Assembly (NCBI RefSeq): GCF_000949865.1
Contig: NZ_JWJH01000007.1
Span: 306,963-370,962 of the forward strand
Length of the DNA stretch: 64,000 nt
Direction: 5' to 3'
Origin: Rhizobium nepotum 39/7
GTDB lineage: Bacteria; Pseudomonadota; Alphaproteobacteria; Rhizobiales; Rhizobiaceae
Position 1 is the first letter of the stretch. Every line of letters begins with the position of its first letter. The notes under the pieces are model-generated. The model worked only from the letters and a program-made list of their open reading frames with translations, searched no databases and was not told where the DNA came from. This document shows positions 1-8,823 of this stretch, piece after piece. Position numbers and translations under genes: made by a program.

Positions 1-228
1 TGATTTCAGCGCCTCGTATTTGTTGTCCTCGGCTGTAACCGCAAGCTGCGCGCCGAATTCACGGGCCTGTTCCGCCAGGAGGTCGATGTTTCCGGCGCCG
101 GTGAGCGCCATGATCTCGAATTGGCGGCGACCACCCAGCTGACGCACGACATCCAGTGTGTTCGTGCCGATCGAACCCGTCGAACCCAATATCGTCAGCT
201 TGCGTGGCATTTCACTGGTATTTTTCAT
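1..228 (-). CDS. dxr: 1-deoxy-D-xylulose 5-phosphate reductoisomerase, N-terminal part
   Basis: Only the first 76 codons are inside the window; the gene continues past the left edge. The translated N-terminus carries [15 protein letters not shown], the NADPH-binding signature of Dxr, about 14 residues after the start, followed by a Rossmann beta-alpha segment ([15 protein letters not shown]). Dxr converts DXP to 2-C-methyl-D-erythritol 4-phosphate in the cytoplasmic non-mevalonate isoprenoid pathway. The ATG at 228 is the first start; an ATG at 210 would also leave the motif intact. It is divergent from the PAP2 gene across about 185 bases in which I see no other gene. Confidence 0.93.
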   Translation of the reverse strand, partial: MKNTSEMPRKLTILGSTGSIGTNTLDVVRQLGGRRQFEIMALTGAGNIDLLAEQAREFGAQLAVTAEDNKYEALKS

Positions 229-413
229 CTTCGGTCCGTCGGTCGTTTCCGGTTCGCACGTCCTATGCATGCCGTTCTCCAGAAACTGCTGCACATTTTC
301 GGGCGACATGCATTAGCCTCTACTCGCGAAAACCTGCCATAACAAGGACACAGCCAGGCTATTGTTTTTGCGGATGGCAAAGCCATATGCAAGAAAATCA
401 TGAGAGAGCATCA

Positions 414-1115
414 ATGCGACGTTTCCTAGTTTCCAGCGGATGGATTTTTGCGGCGAGCCTCGTGCTTGTGCTGGTCTTTATTCCTCTCGATCCACGCCTT
501 TCCGAAAGTGCGCAGGCCCTGCCGGGAACGATCGTTTCCTTCAATCGCATCATTACCGATTTCGGAACGTTCGGTTGGATGCTTTATTCAACGGGCGCTC
601 TTGCCATCTTCGCTTATGTCGGCGCGCGCGTTTTACAGGCGCGGACCTATGCCGGACGCCTGAGAACGGCATGGCGGCTCCTCGCCTATTTCTTTTTGAC
701 GATCGGAACGGCAAGCATTCTGGTTCATATGCTCAAATTCCTGATCGGACGGGCGCGGCCGGAACTTTTCGTGGAACTGGGTGCCTATAGTCTCACCCCG
801 TTTACCGGTGACAATCTCTATGAAAGCTTTCCCTCCGGTCATTCGACGGCTGCGGGGGCATTTTTCGGCGTTTTTGCCATGCTGATGCCGCGTTTCCGCT
901 GGGTGTTTCTGCTGTTTGCCCTTGCCATCGGTATTTCACGCGTCATCGTTGGTGCGCATTATCCAAGCGATGTCGCCGCCGGTCTGCTGCTCGGCATGTG
1001 GACCGCCATGGCCTTCGCCTTTATCTTTGCCAGGTCCGAAATGCTTTTCCGTTTCGATGAGCACGGCTGGCCGCAACCGAAAAATGCAGGCCTTCCGGCA
1101 ACGGATACACGATAG
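414..1115 (+). CDS. PAP2-family membrane phosphatase
   Basis: A 233-residue integral membrane protein with the three-part PAP2 signature: KFLIGRARP (K-x6-RP), FPSGHS, and RVIVGAHYPSDV (R-x5-H-x3-D), which supply the phosphate-binding and phospho-histidine residues. About five or six hydrophobic segments surround them. Such enzymes dephosphorylate lipid substrates (phosphatidate, undecaprenyl-PP, lipid A or phosphatidylglycerophosphate) on the periplasmic side; the substrate cannot be read from the sequence. The frame is open upstream to 156, but the start at 414 is preferred because GAGAGAG (402-408) lies five bases before it and the upstream peptide is not membrane-like. An in-frame ATG at 387 is the alternative. 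Confidence 0.85.
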   Translation: MRRFLVSSGWIFAASLVLVLVFIPLDPRLSESAQALPGTIVSFNRIITDFGTFGWMLYSTGALAIFAYVGARVLQARTYAGRLRTAWRLLAYFFLTIGTASILVHMLKFLIGRARPELFVELGAYSLTPFTGDNLYESFPSGHSTAAGAFFGVFAMLMPRFRWVFLLFALAIGISRVIVGAHYPSDVAAGLLLGMWTAMAFAFIFARSEMLFRFDEHGWPQPKNAGLPATDTR

Positions 1116-1146
1116 GGACGTTTAACGGGACGGAGAGGGGGCCGCG

Positions 1147-2403
1147 ATGGAAGAAGCGAAAGTCACGCCGGAAAATGACGGCAGGGCCGTTCAGCACATC
1201 CGCACTTCGGTCGCCGTGGCCGGTGGTGGGCCGGCGGGCATGATGCTTGGCCTGTTGCTTGCCCGCAGCGGCATCGACGTGACCGTGGTCGAAAAACACG
1301 GGGATTTCCTGCGCGATTTTCGCGGCGATACCGTCCATCCTTCAACGCTTGAACTGATGGAGCGGCTGGGTTTCGGCGAGGAGTTTCTGAGCCTGCCGCA
1401 TACGCGCGCGCCACAGCTGAATGCGGTTATTGGCGGCGAGCGCATCACGATCGCGGATTTTTCCCGGCTACCGGTCCGACATCGCTTTATTGCGTTCATG
1501 CCGCAATGGGATTTTCTCAATTTCATCGTCGGCAAGGCCGGGCAATATGAGAATTTCCGGCTGCTGATGAATGCGCCGGTGACCGGCCTCATCGAGCGCG
1601 ACGGGCGTGTCGGCGGTCTCATCGTCAATACGCCGGAAGGCGTAATCGAGATCGCCGCCGATCTGGTGGTGGGGGCGGATGGACGCAATTCCATCGTCCG
1701 CGAGGCGGCGGGGCTCGAAGTGCAGCGCTTCGGCATACCGACCGAGGTGCTGTGGTTGCGCCTTTCGAGACAGCCAGGCGATCCGACGGAAACCATGGGG
1801 CATGCGGGCTCGCGGCAGGGTTTCGTGATGATCAACCGAGGCGACTATTGGCAATGCGGTTATGTGGTGCGCAAGGGCTTTTTCGCGGACATAAAACTTC
1901 AGGGAATTGAGGCGTTCAGGGACAGGGTTGCGGAAATCTGCCCTTTCCCGCGCGACAGGCTCGACGAACTTACGAGCTGGGACGACGTGCATCTCCTGAC
2001 CGTTCGTATCGACCGGTTGAAGCGCTGGTGGAAGCCCGGCCTGATTTGCATCGGCGATGCGGCTCATGCCATGTCGCCTGTTGGCGGCGTCGGCATCAAT
2101 CTCGCTGTTCAGGATGCGGTTGCTGTGGCCAACGTGCTGGTGCCGGTGTTTTTGTCGGGCCGGGCCATTGCCGATGACGATCTCGCCGCAATCGAAAAAC
2201 GACGATCCTTCCCCACCAAGGCCACGCAGTTTTTGCAGCGGATGATGCGTATCGGCCGCAAGAAGGAGCAGGCGGACACGGCGGAAAAACCGAAAGGCCC
2301 GCCGGCCTTCGTGCTGGCGATCATGCGATTTCCGCTTTTTGCCCATTTGACCGGCAGACTGGTGGGGCTGGGCTTCCGTCGGGAAAAGATCGAGACGGTG
2401 TGA
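1147..2403 (+). CDS. FAD-dependent monooxygenase (PHBH/UbiH-like)
   Basis: A 418-residue flavoprotein of the aromatic-ring hydroxylase type. Residues about 23-50 form the FAD-binding Rossmann fold (VAGGGPAGMMLGLLLARSG then an acidic residue after beta 2). A central GADGRNS (DG motif) and the later GDAAHAMSP...GGVGINLA motif complete the FAD/NADPH signatures. The family hydroxylates phenolic or other small substrates with NAD(P)H and O2; the actual substrate is unknown. GGAGAGG precedes the ATG by about nine bases, and the gene follows the PAP2 gene by 31 bases, so co-transcription is possible. It converges on the ROK kinase gene with six bases between stop codons. Confidence 0.85.
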   Translation: MEEAKVTPENDGRAVQHIRTSVAVAGGGPAGMMLGLLLARSGIDVTVVEKHGDFLRDFRGDTVHPSTLELMERLGFGEEFLSLPHTRAPQLNAVIGGERITIADFSRLPVRHRFIAFMPQWDFLNFIVGKAGQYENFRLLMNAPVTGLIERDGRVGGLIVNTPEGVIEIAADLVVGADGRNSIVREAAGLEVQRFGIPTEVLWLRLSRQPGDPTETMGHAGSRQGFVMINRGDYWQCGYVVRKGFFADIKLQGIEAFRDRVAEICPFPRDRLDELTSWDDVHLLTVRIDRLKRWWKPGLICIGDAAHAMSPVGGVGINLAVQDAVAVANVLVPVFLSGRAIADDDLAAIEKRRSFPTKATQFLQRMMRIGRKKEQADTAEKPKGPPAFVLAIMRFPLFAHLTGRLVGLGFRREKIETV

Positions 2404-2409
2404 CGCTGT

Positions 2410-3336
2410 TCAGGAATGGACGGCGATTTCCTTCGCATATTTCAGCCCGATAACGGCTGAACCGATCAGCCCCGGCTCGATCCGGCAAATGGCAGGCACG
2501 ACCAGCGGGCGGTCGAAGCGCCTGAGAATGCGGCTTCTGACGGCCTCGTCCAGAGCGGCCAGAAGTTCCCTCGAATTCGAAAGCCCGCCACCGACCGGCA
2601 CGATGGTCGCGCCGGTGACGTTGATCACCATTGCCAGCGGTGAGGCGAGAATATCGATGAGGATTTCAATGGTTCTTGCGGCCTCCGCATCGCCGGCCTG
2701 CCAGGCGGCAATAATATCCTCACTGGTCATATCCTTCCGGTGAAGATGCAGATGCAGTTTTTCCATACCACGGGCGCTACCGATAGCATCGACGCAACCG
2801 GTGAGGCCGCAACCGCATTCGAAGCGCGGCAGCGAGACCGGCGGGTTGCCGGCCAAAGTCGCGGCCACCGGCCCGTGGCCCCATTCGCCGGCAAAACCGC
2901 CATCGCTGTTGATGAGCTTACCGTCGATCACCAGCCCACCGCCGACACCCGTTCCGAGGATGACGCCGAAAACCACACGGTGTCCCTGTCCGGAGCCGAT
3001 TTCCGATTCGGCGATCACGAAACAATCCGCATCGTTCGAAACGATAACGGGAAGGTTCAGGGCTTTTTCCAGATCGTCTTTCAACACCCTGCGGTGAATG
3101 CTTGGAATATTGGCGACTGTCGCCTTGCCGGTGTCGAGATCGATGACGCCTGCAATCGACAGCGACACGCAGTCGGGTGTGCCGCCGCTATTGTCGATGA
3201 CGGATTTCAGGCCGGCGGCGAAGTCTTCGAAGCTGGTTTTCGGTGTCGGTATACGCGGCACGGGGCGAATATCGTCCGGGGCATGGGCAATTGCGCCCTT
3301 GATGGTCGTTCCGCCAATATCGAAACAAACGATCAT
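2410..3336 (-). CDS. nagK: ROK-family N-acetylglucosamine kinase
   Basis: A 308-residue ROK kinase with the N-terminal phosphate motif (FDIGGTTIKGA), a central GTGVGGG ATP-binding loop, the GEWGH sequence and the ROK zinc signature CGCGLTGC. The family phosphorylates hexoses with ATP in the cytoplasm. N-acetylglucosamine is inferred from position, as last gene of the GntR-SIS-nagA operon; its start is three bases after the nagA stop. N-acetylmannosamine or glucosamine remain alternatives. The product GlcNAc-6-P would be the NagA substrate, which fits uptake by the unphosphorylating ABC importer encoded on the other strand. Confidence 0.82.
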   Translation of the reverse strand: MIVCFDIGGTTIKGAIAHAPDDIRPVPRIPTPKTSFEDFAAGLKSVIDNSGGTPDCVSLSIAGVIDLDTGKATVANIPSIHRRVLKDDLEKALNLPVIVSNDADCFVIAESEIGSGQGHRVVFGVILGTGVGGGLVIDGKLINSDGGFAGEWGHGPVAATLAGNPPVSLPRFECGCGLTGCVDAIGSARGMEKLHLHLHRKDMTSEDIIAAWQAGDAEAARTIEILIDILASPLAMVINVTGATIVPVGGGLSNSRELLAALDEAVRSRILRRFDRPLVVPAICRIEPGLIGSAVIGLKYAKEIAVHS

Positions 3337-3339
3337 GGT

Positions 3340-4506
3340 TCAGACTCCGGAACGTGTGGCATCATAGATTTTTTCTCCTGATATCCATGTGGAATGCATC
3401 TGGAGGTCTGGTGTCAGCATGATGAAATCCGCATCGAAGCCGGGCAGGAGTTTTCCCTTGGCTGACGCGCCGATTGCCTGTGCGGGATAGGCGGATGCCA
3501 TTCGCAGAGCCTCTTCCAGCGGCATTTCCATCTTCTCATGCATGAAGCGGATGCAGGAGAGCATGTCGATATCCGCTCCCGCCAGCGTGCCGTCCGCAAG
3601 CGTCAACCTGCCGCCGTTGCGATAGACGCGCCGGCCGTTCAGTTCGAAACCGTCATCATCCGTGCCGATGGTGGACATGGCGTCGGTGACGAGGAAGATG
3701 TGGGCCGGGCCATTCTTGGCGCGGAGTGCAATGCCGATTGCGGCCGGATCGACGTGGAAACCATCGGCGATAAGCCCGCAATCCAGCTTGCCGTTTGAAA
3801 GCGCTGCCCCCACCAACCCCGGTTCGCGGTGGCCAAGCGGGCTCATGGCGTTGAAGAGATGCGTGACCATGGATGCGCCTGCATCAGCATAGGCTGTCGC
3901 CACATCGAGGCCCGCATCGGTATGGCCGAGGCTGACGACGATGCCGGCTTGTCGGAGCGCGGCGACTTGCTCCACAGTCGTGTTTTCCGGGGCAATGGTC
4001 GTCATCACGAAGGGAAGCTTCGCCTTGCAGCCGATCAGGACTTCAAGATCGGCCGTCTCCATCTTGCGGATAAGCGCCGGATCATGCGTGCCCTTGCGCG
4101 CGACGGAAAGATGCGGCCCCTCGAAATGCAGGCCGAGGAAGCCGGGCACGTGCGCCTTGAGGGCGGCAATGCCTGCCTGCGCCGCTTTGGACGTTACGTC
4201 CGGACGGTCGGTGATGAGCGTAACCATCAGTCCTGTCGTGCCAAACTGGGCGTGGGCGGAGCAGATGCGGGCGATGCCAGCCACATCCGGCTGGTTGTTG
4301 AACATGACCCCGCCGCCACCATTGACCTGAAGGTCGATGAAGCCCGGCGCGATCAACAGCCCGTCCGCATCGATCGCCTCGGCTTCGGCGGGCACGCCGT
4401 CCGAGATAGCGGCAACATGCCCGTCTTGGGTCAGAAGTACCTTGCCATCGTGCCACGCGGCGCCGTCGAAAATACGTGCGCCGATGAATGCCTTGATGCC
4501 GCTCAT
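3340..4506 (-). CDS. nagA: N-acetylglucosamine-6-phosphate deacetylase
   Basis: A 388-residue amidohydrolase of normal NagA length. Visible features are the PGFIDLQVNG strand near residue 55, the metal-binding Glu of HFEGPHL, the His residues of LGHTDAG and THLFNAM, the lid sequence PLGHREPG, and the catalytic Asp of TDAM. It hydrolyses GlcNAc-6-P to GlcN-6-P and acetate in the cytoplasm. Its ATG overlaps the stop of the upstream SIS gene (ATGA, 4503-4506), which indicates translational coupling. The next enzymes needed, deaminase and kinase, are its immediate operon neighbours. Confidence 0.93.
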   Translation of the reverse strand: MSGIKAFIGARIFDGAAWHDGKVLLTQDGHVAAISDGVPAEAEAIDADGLLIAPGFIDLQVNGGGGVMFNNQPDVAGIARICSAHAQFGTTGLMVTLITDRPDVTSKAAQAGIAALKAHVPGFLGLHFEGPHLSVARKGTHDPALIRKMETADLEVLIGCKAKLPFVMTTIAPENTTVEQVAALRQAGIVVSLGHTDAGLDVATAYADAGASMVTHLFNAMSPLGHREPGLVGAALSNGKLDCGLIADGFHVDPAAIGIALRAKNGPAHIFLVTDAMSTIGTDDDGFELNGRRVYRNGGRLTLADGTLAGADIDMLSCIRFMHEKMEMPLEEALRMASAYPAQAIGASAKGKLLPGFDADFIMLTPDLQMHSTWISGEKIYDATRSGV

Positions 4507-5525
4507 TGGGTTTCAGTCACCTTCTTCAATGCCACGGGCGCATCCGGGTTGAAGCCCCTTGCGCGCGACAATTGCTCGATGAAGCCGTAAAACGGTGCGA
4601 TCAGCAACAATGCGTCGGTCAGCGGGTGATTGGTTTCCACGAAGGGCAGGGGTTTGGCCGGGCTGCCTTTGGCGGATGTGACGAAAACATTTGCGCCTTT
4701 GTGAGCAAGGCTTGCGGCAATATCCGTCACCGAGGTCTCGGCGCGGTCGCGTGCGGCAAAGGCGATGATGGGGAATTTCGGGGCAACCAGCGAGACCGGG
4801 CCGTGCATCACTTCCGCCGATGAATAGGCTTCCGCGTGCAGTTCGCAGGTTTCCTTGCACTTCAACGCTGCTTCTGCGGCAATGGCAAGGGCAGGACCCC
4901 GGCCCAGCATGTAAAGCGATTCTTCGCCCTTGACCGCCTCGGCAATATGGCTCCAGTCGAGCGCGATCGCCCTGGCGAAATTCTGTGGCAGGGCGCTGAC
5001 GGCTTTGGCGAGCAGATTGTCTTCCGTCCATTCCGCGAGGATCGCGAGGCCGGCGACAATGGAATTGACGAAGGACTTGGTCGCGGCAACCGCTTTTTCC
5101 GGCCCCGCCTGAATATCGATCGCGTGATTGGCCGCCTCGCCGAGAGGGGAAGGAAGGGTGTTCACGAGGGAGAAGGTAAGCGCGCCGCCCTTGCGGGCGC
5201 TTTCCGCCAGAGCGACGATGTCAGGGCTTTTGCCCGATTGCGATACGGCGAAAGCCGCTGCCCGTTCCAGCCGCAGCTTCGTCTGGTAGATCGAGGCGAG
5301 CGAGGGGCCGAGCGAGGCGACCGGAAGTCCGGTCTGCAATTCGATCGCATATTTCAGGAAATGCGCGGCGTGATCGGACGATCCGCGCGCAATGGTGACG
5401 ATAACGGCGGGATCGCGGGCCTTCAGCCTGTCTCCGGCTTCGCGGAAGGCGGCATTGGTATTGTCCAGCAGGCGGGCGACGGCATCGGGAATCTCGTTGA
5501 TTTCCTGGCGCATCAGGGTTGTCAT
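4503..5525 (-). CDS. SIS-domain aminosugar isomerase/deaminase (NagB-II/AgaS-like)
   Basis: A protein of 340 residues with two sugar-isomerase (SIS) domains, like the C-terminal half of GlmS but without its glutaminase domain. The first domain has the phosphosugar-binding ARGSSDHAA and SQSGKSPD motifs; the second has GRGPALAIAAEAALKCKE and the HGP of AEVMHGP. No classical NagB lies in this locus, so this is the best candidate for GlcN-6-P deamination to fructose-6-P, as shown for NagB-II type proteins elsewhere; that assignment is inferred. The ATG at 5525 has AAGGAC eight bases upstream. A GTG at 5555 overlapping the GntR stop is a less likely start. Confidence 0.82.
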   Translation of the reverse strand: MTTLMRQEINEIPDAVARLLDNTNAAFREAGDRLKARDPAVIVTIARGSSDHAAHFLKYAIELQTGLPVASLGPSLASIYQTKLRLERAAAFAVSQSGKSPDIVALAESARKGGALTFSLVNTLPSPLGEAANHAIDIQAGPEKAVAATKSFVNSIVAGLAILAEWTEDNLLAKAVSALPQNFARAIALDWSHIAEAVKGEESLYMLGRGPALAIAAEAALKCKETCELHAEAYSSAEVMHGPVSLVAPKFPIIAFAARDRAETSVTDIAASLAHKGANVFVTSAKGSPAKPLPFVETNHPLTDALLLIAPFYGFIEQLSRARGFNPDAPVALKKVTETQ

Positions 5526-5551
5526 CGTTTTATGTCCTTGGTCGATATGGT

Positions 5552-6307
5552 TCACTCGGAGGCGATCGTCAGTTCGGCGACGAGATCGTAGGCGTCGCTG
5601 CGATAAAGCGCGCGCGATATTTCCATGAGACGCCCGCTTTCCAGATACGCCATGCGCTGGACGGAAAGTGCTGCAGAGCCCGGCGGAACCCCAAGCAGCA
5701 GGGTTTCTTCGTCCGTCAGGTTGCGGGCGGAGATGCGCTGGATGGCGCGGACGGGGCGAATGCCGTTTTTCTCAAGTTCCTGATAAAGCGAGTTTTCCAC
5801 CAGTTCAGGGTCCGGCAGAATATCTCCCGGCAGGCTCGTCACTTCGAGCGCGATCGGCTGGTCGTTGGCAAGGCGCAGTCGCGTCAACCGGGCAACCATG
5901 GCGGATTGGGAAAGGCCGAGAGCCATCATCTCGTCACCGGTCGGATAAAACAATCCCCTGTCCAGCCAGCGTGTGCTCGCGGCCATTCCCCGGCGGCGCA
6001 TGTCCTCCGTAAACGAGGTGAGCTTGGTCAAGGGTTGCTGCATGCGGGTGATGGGTTTGACGACGAAGGTGCCCGAACCGTGCCTGCGGACCAGAAGGCC
6101 GTCGCGGACCAGATCGTCCACAGCCTTGCGCACCGTGACACGGCTGACGCAGGCGCTTTCGGCAATATCACGTTCGGGCGGCAGGGCGTCGCCATGCTTC
6201 AGGCGGCCGCCATTGATGGCGTCCTCAATCGTCTGACGCAGTTTCAGGTAAAGCGGGCCGCCGCCTCCCGATTGCAGGTCGTTCAGATTAAGCACTGCCC
6301 CGTTCAT
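5552..6307 (-). CDS. GntR/HutC-family transcriptional regulator (NagR/DasR-like)
   Basis: A 251-residue regulator. Residues about 17-82 form the GntR winged helix (GDALPPERDIAE, SRVTVRKAVDDL, RHGSGTFV), followed by a UTRA effector domain typical of HutC members. It heads the operon with the SIS protein, NagA and NagK, so it is probably the local repressor responding to an aminosugar phosphate such as GlcNAc-6-P or GlcN-6-P, as NagR/DasR do; the effector here is inferred. It is transcribed divergently from the oxidoreductase/ABC operon across a 437-base AT-rich region that holds candidate operators. Confidence 0.88.
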   Translation of the reverse strand: MNGAVLNLNDLQSGGGGPLYLKLRQTIEDAINGGRLKHGDALPPERDIAESACVSRVTVRKAVDDLVRDGLLVRRHGSGTFVVKPITRMQQPLTKLTSFTEDMRRRGMAASTRWLDRGLFYPTGDEMMALGLSQSAMVARLTRLRLANDQPIALEVTSLPGDILPDPELVENSLYQELEKNGIRPVRAIQRISARNLTDEETLLLGVPPGSAALSVQRMAYLESGRLMEISRALYRSDAYDLVAELTIASE

Positions 6308-6744
6308 CCATAACCTCTGTCACAATCGATGTGGCGAGTTCCGGCTATATCATACGCATTACAATCGGCAATACCAAAATAGAACCATTGGTGAAATTGT
6401 AGGATTATTCGGTGGTTTTTTCGATGATTTGCGTAATAATGCGGCTATGTGCCTGAAATTTTCGCATTAACCAAAAAAAATTTCCGCCAATGGTAATTGC
6501 TATAGACGATTGGCATTTTTTTGGTATTGTTTTTGTATCGCTGGTCGGCGACGCGCTGTTTTGCGTCCGCCTCCATGGAAAAATTGATCTCCGATTCTCC
6601 AGAGGATTTGCGGGATCGAATTTAACTTGACCGTTGTGAAAATTAATTTCATCGTGACGGGAAATTATCGCAGATATCGAACGACCAACACAGAAATGGT
6701 TGCTTCTGCGAAAATTATTTACGAATGAACAGGGAACAAAGTTC
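6308..6744. promoter_or_regulatory. Divergent control region of the two nag-type operons
   Basis: This 437-base intergenic stretch is much more AT-rich than its surroundings and contains no convincing gene. It holds a perfect 11-base inverted repeat, CAATACCAAAA at 6369-6379 and TTTTGGTATTG at 6519-6529, 150 bases apart centre to centre, plus a small palindrome ACCATTGGT at 6384-6392. TGGTAT/ATACCA-type half-sites would suit a HutC-type GntR protein. I infer an operator region serving both the leftward regulator operon and the rightward transport operon, possibly with DNA looping. I could not place -10/-35 elements with certainty. Confidence 0.5.
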
Positions 6745-7926
6745 ATGAAGGTGGGAATTATCGGACTCGGATTCCGTCTCGGTTATCTGGGCTACGTTTT
6801 TCACGAGATCGACAAGGATTTCGAGATCGTCGGTTATGTCGATCCCGCCCCGGCTGGTCTGCCGGGGCTTGAGGAAAAAGGCATTTCGGCCGGCAAGGCC
6901 TATGACAGCCCCGAAGCGCTGATCGCTGGCGAGACATTCGATCTTTTGATGATCGGCTCGCCGAACCATATGCATCTGGAGCATATCCGCATCGGGCTTG
7001 AAGCCGGTTGCACCATCTTTTCCGAAAAACCCATCGTCGTCAGCATTGAGGAAAGCCTCGAACTTGCCCGGCTGCTCAACAAGCACGGCCATGAGCGGCT
7101 GCTGGTCGGTCTCGTCCTGCGTTATTCGCCGCTTTACCGCGATCTGCGCGCCGCGCAGGCCGAAGGCAAGCTCGGCGATGTCGTTTCCATCGAGGCTTCG
7201 GAACATATCCCGCCCTATCACGGTGCGTTCTTCATGCGCGACTGGCGGCGTTACGAGAATTATTCCGGCTCCTTCATGCTGGAAAAATGCTGCCACGATC
7301 TCGATCTCTATAATGGCGTGGTCGGTGCGCGGCCGCGTTTCGTATCGAGTTTCGGCGGGCGCAAGAGCTTTACGCCTGCGAACGCCCCGCAAAATGACGG
7401 CATCAACGACATGGAGGTCTACCATCGCAAGCCGAGCGGCTGGATGGGCTCCGAAAAGGTGTTCGACAGCGACGGCGACATCATCGACTACCAGACGGCG
7501 ATCGTCGAATATGAGAACGGCGCGTCGCTTGCTTTCCATACCAATCTAAACGTTCCCGACGATTTCCGCCGTTTCTGCGTCATCGGCGCCAAAGGCATGG
7601 CTGAGGGCGATTTCGTGCGCGGCTTCCTGAACGTGCACAATGCCCGGACCAACGAAAAGACCGTCGCCAAGACCTATTCGGCGGCAACCACGCTCTCGCA
7701 GCATTACGGCGCCGACGAGCAGATGGCCGCGGACGTGATCGCTCATGTCGTAGAGGGTACGCCCCTGCCGGTTTCCGCGCTCGATGCGATCGAGGCCGGG
7801 ATTCTGGCGCTTGCCATGGACGAGGCGCGCCATGGCCGCAAGGTGGTCGATCTCAAGCCTGTGTGGGAGGAATACGATCTGGCGCTCCACGGGCAGCCGA
7901 AATCTCCCGCTGTGAAATCGGCTTAA
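6745..7926 (+). CDS. Gfo/Idh/MocA-family oxidoreductase
   Basis: A 393-residue NAD(P)-dependent sugar oxidoreductase. The N-terminus begins directly with the Rossmann strand (MKVGIIGLGFRLGYLG), a FSEKPIV motif supplies the conserved EKP lysine near residue 94, and EKCCHDLDL provides the usual catalytic Asp/His region. The frame opens earlier at 6700, but the ATG at 6745 has AGGGAA eight bases upstream and a start appropriate to the family. As first gene of the transport operon it probably oxidises the imported sugar or its derivative; the exact reaction is unknown. It ends 12 bases before the first permease gene. Confidence 0.85.
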   Translation: MKVGIIGLGFRLGYLGYVFHEIDKDFEIVGYVDPAPAGLPGLEEKGISAGKAYDSPEALIAGETFDLLMIGSPNHMHLEHIRIGLEAGCTIFSEKPIVVSIEESLELARLLNKHGHERLLVGLVLRYSPLYRDLRAAQAEGKLGDVVSIEASEHIPPYHGAFFMRDWRRYENYSGSFMLEKCCHDLDLYNGVVGARPRFVSSFGGRKSFTPANAPQNDGINDMEVYHRKPSGWMGSEKVFDSDGDIIDYQTAIVEYENGASLAFHTNLNVPDDFRRFCVIGAKGMAEGDFVRGFLNVHNARTNEKTVAKTYSAATTLSQHYGADEQMAADVIAHVVEGTPLPVSALDAIEAGILALAMDEARHGRKVVDLKPVWEEYDLALHGQPKSPAVKSA

Positions 7927-7938
7927 GGGGGCGCGGCG

Positions 7939-8823
7939 ATGGATGCGAAACGCAGCGCGGTGATCTTCGCCTGGCTTCTTCTTTTGCCGGCGCTTTTCTA
8001 CATCACGGTTATTGTTGCTTATCCGCTTGTGGATACCTTCATCCTGTCCTTCACGGACGCGTCGCTGAAAAAGACGACGAACTGGGTGGGTTTTCTCAAC
8101 TACGAGAAGATTTTCAACGAAACTTTTGCCGGGGTCATCACGCGGACCTTTATCTGGACGTTCTTTTCCGTCTCGATAAAGATGATCATCGGCACATTTG
8201 GTGCAGTGCTGCTGAATTCGGCAGTTCCCGGTCGGGCGCTGTTTCGCATCCTGACGATGCCGCCATGGATCGTGCCGATGGCTATCGGCATCTTCATGTG
8301 GGGCTGGATGTATAACGGCCAGTTCGGCATGATTTCCGGCCTTCTGCAGAACCTTGGCCTGGTGAATGGTCCGGTTGCTTTCCTCGCCTATGGCAACACG
8401 GCCTTCTGGGCGACGGTGATTACCGATGTGTGGATCGGCGTGCCGATGGTGACGCTTTATCTGCTCGCCGCCATCCAGTCCATTCCGCAGGATTTGCATG
8501 AGGCTGCATGGACGGACGGTGCCAGCCGCGTCTACCGCTTCCGACGTATCACGTTGCCGCTGATGTTGCCGGCCATGATCACCATGTCGGTCCTGTCGCT
8601 GATTTCGACGTTCAATTCCTTCGACATCATCTGGATTCTCACGCGCGGCGGTCCGAACGGTGAAACAACGACGATGATCATCGACACGTATAAGACGGCG
8701 ATCGGAGCTTATAAATATGGCGAGGGTGCCGCCCGCGCAGTGCTGATCTGCATATTCCTGTCGATCTTCACCTTCTTCTATTTCCGCATCACCCGCCGCT
8801 TCTCGCAGGAGGCCAGCCGATGA
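7939..8823 (+). CDS. Sugar ABC transporter permease (MalF/UgpA type)
   Basis: A 294-residue inner-membrane permease with about six hydrophobic segments. The cytoplasmic EAA loop reads EAAWTDGASRVYRFRRITLPL, with the conserved Gly that contacts the ATPase. This is the MalF/UgpA-like partner of a CUT1 importer. GGGGGC lies in front of the ATG, and its stop overlaps the ATG of the next permease (ATGA at 8820-8823). In the operon with binding protein and ATPase it should import a mono- or oligosaccharide; the flanking hexosaminidase and nag genes point to GlcNAc or chitooligosaccharides. Confidence 0.88.
   Translation: MDAKRSAVIFAWLLLLPALFYITVIVAYPLVDTFILSFTDASLKKTTNWVGFLNYEKIFNETFAGVITRTFIWTFFSVSIKMIIGTFGAVLLNSAVPGRALFRILTMPPWIVPMAIGIFMWGWMYNGQFGMISGLLQNLGLVNGPVAFLAYGNTAFWATVITDVWIGVPMVTLYLLAAIQSIPQDLHEAAWTDGASRVYRFRRITLPLMLPAMITMSVLSLISTFNSFDIIWILTRGGPNGETTTMIIDTYKTAIGAYKYGEGAARAVLICIFLSIFTFFYFRITRRFSQEASR

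Noticed and set aside
6405-6746. Leftward 113-codon frame between the nag operons
   Set aside because: It covers the AT-rich control region, has no family pattern and overlaps the start of the oxidoreductase gene.
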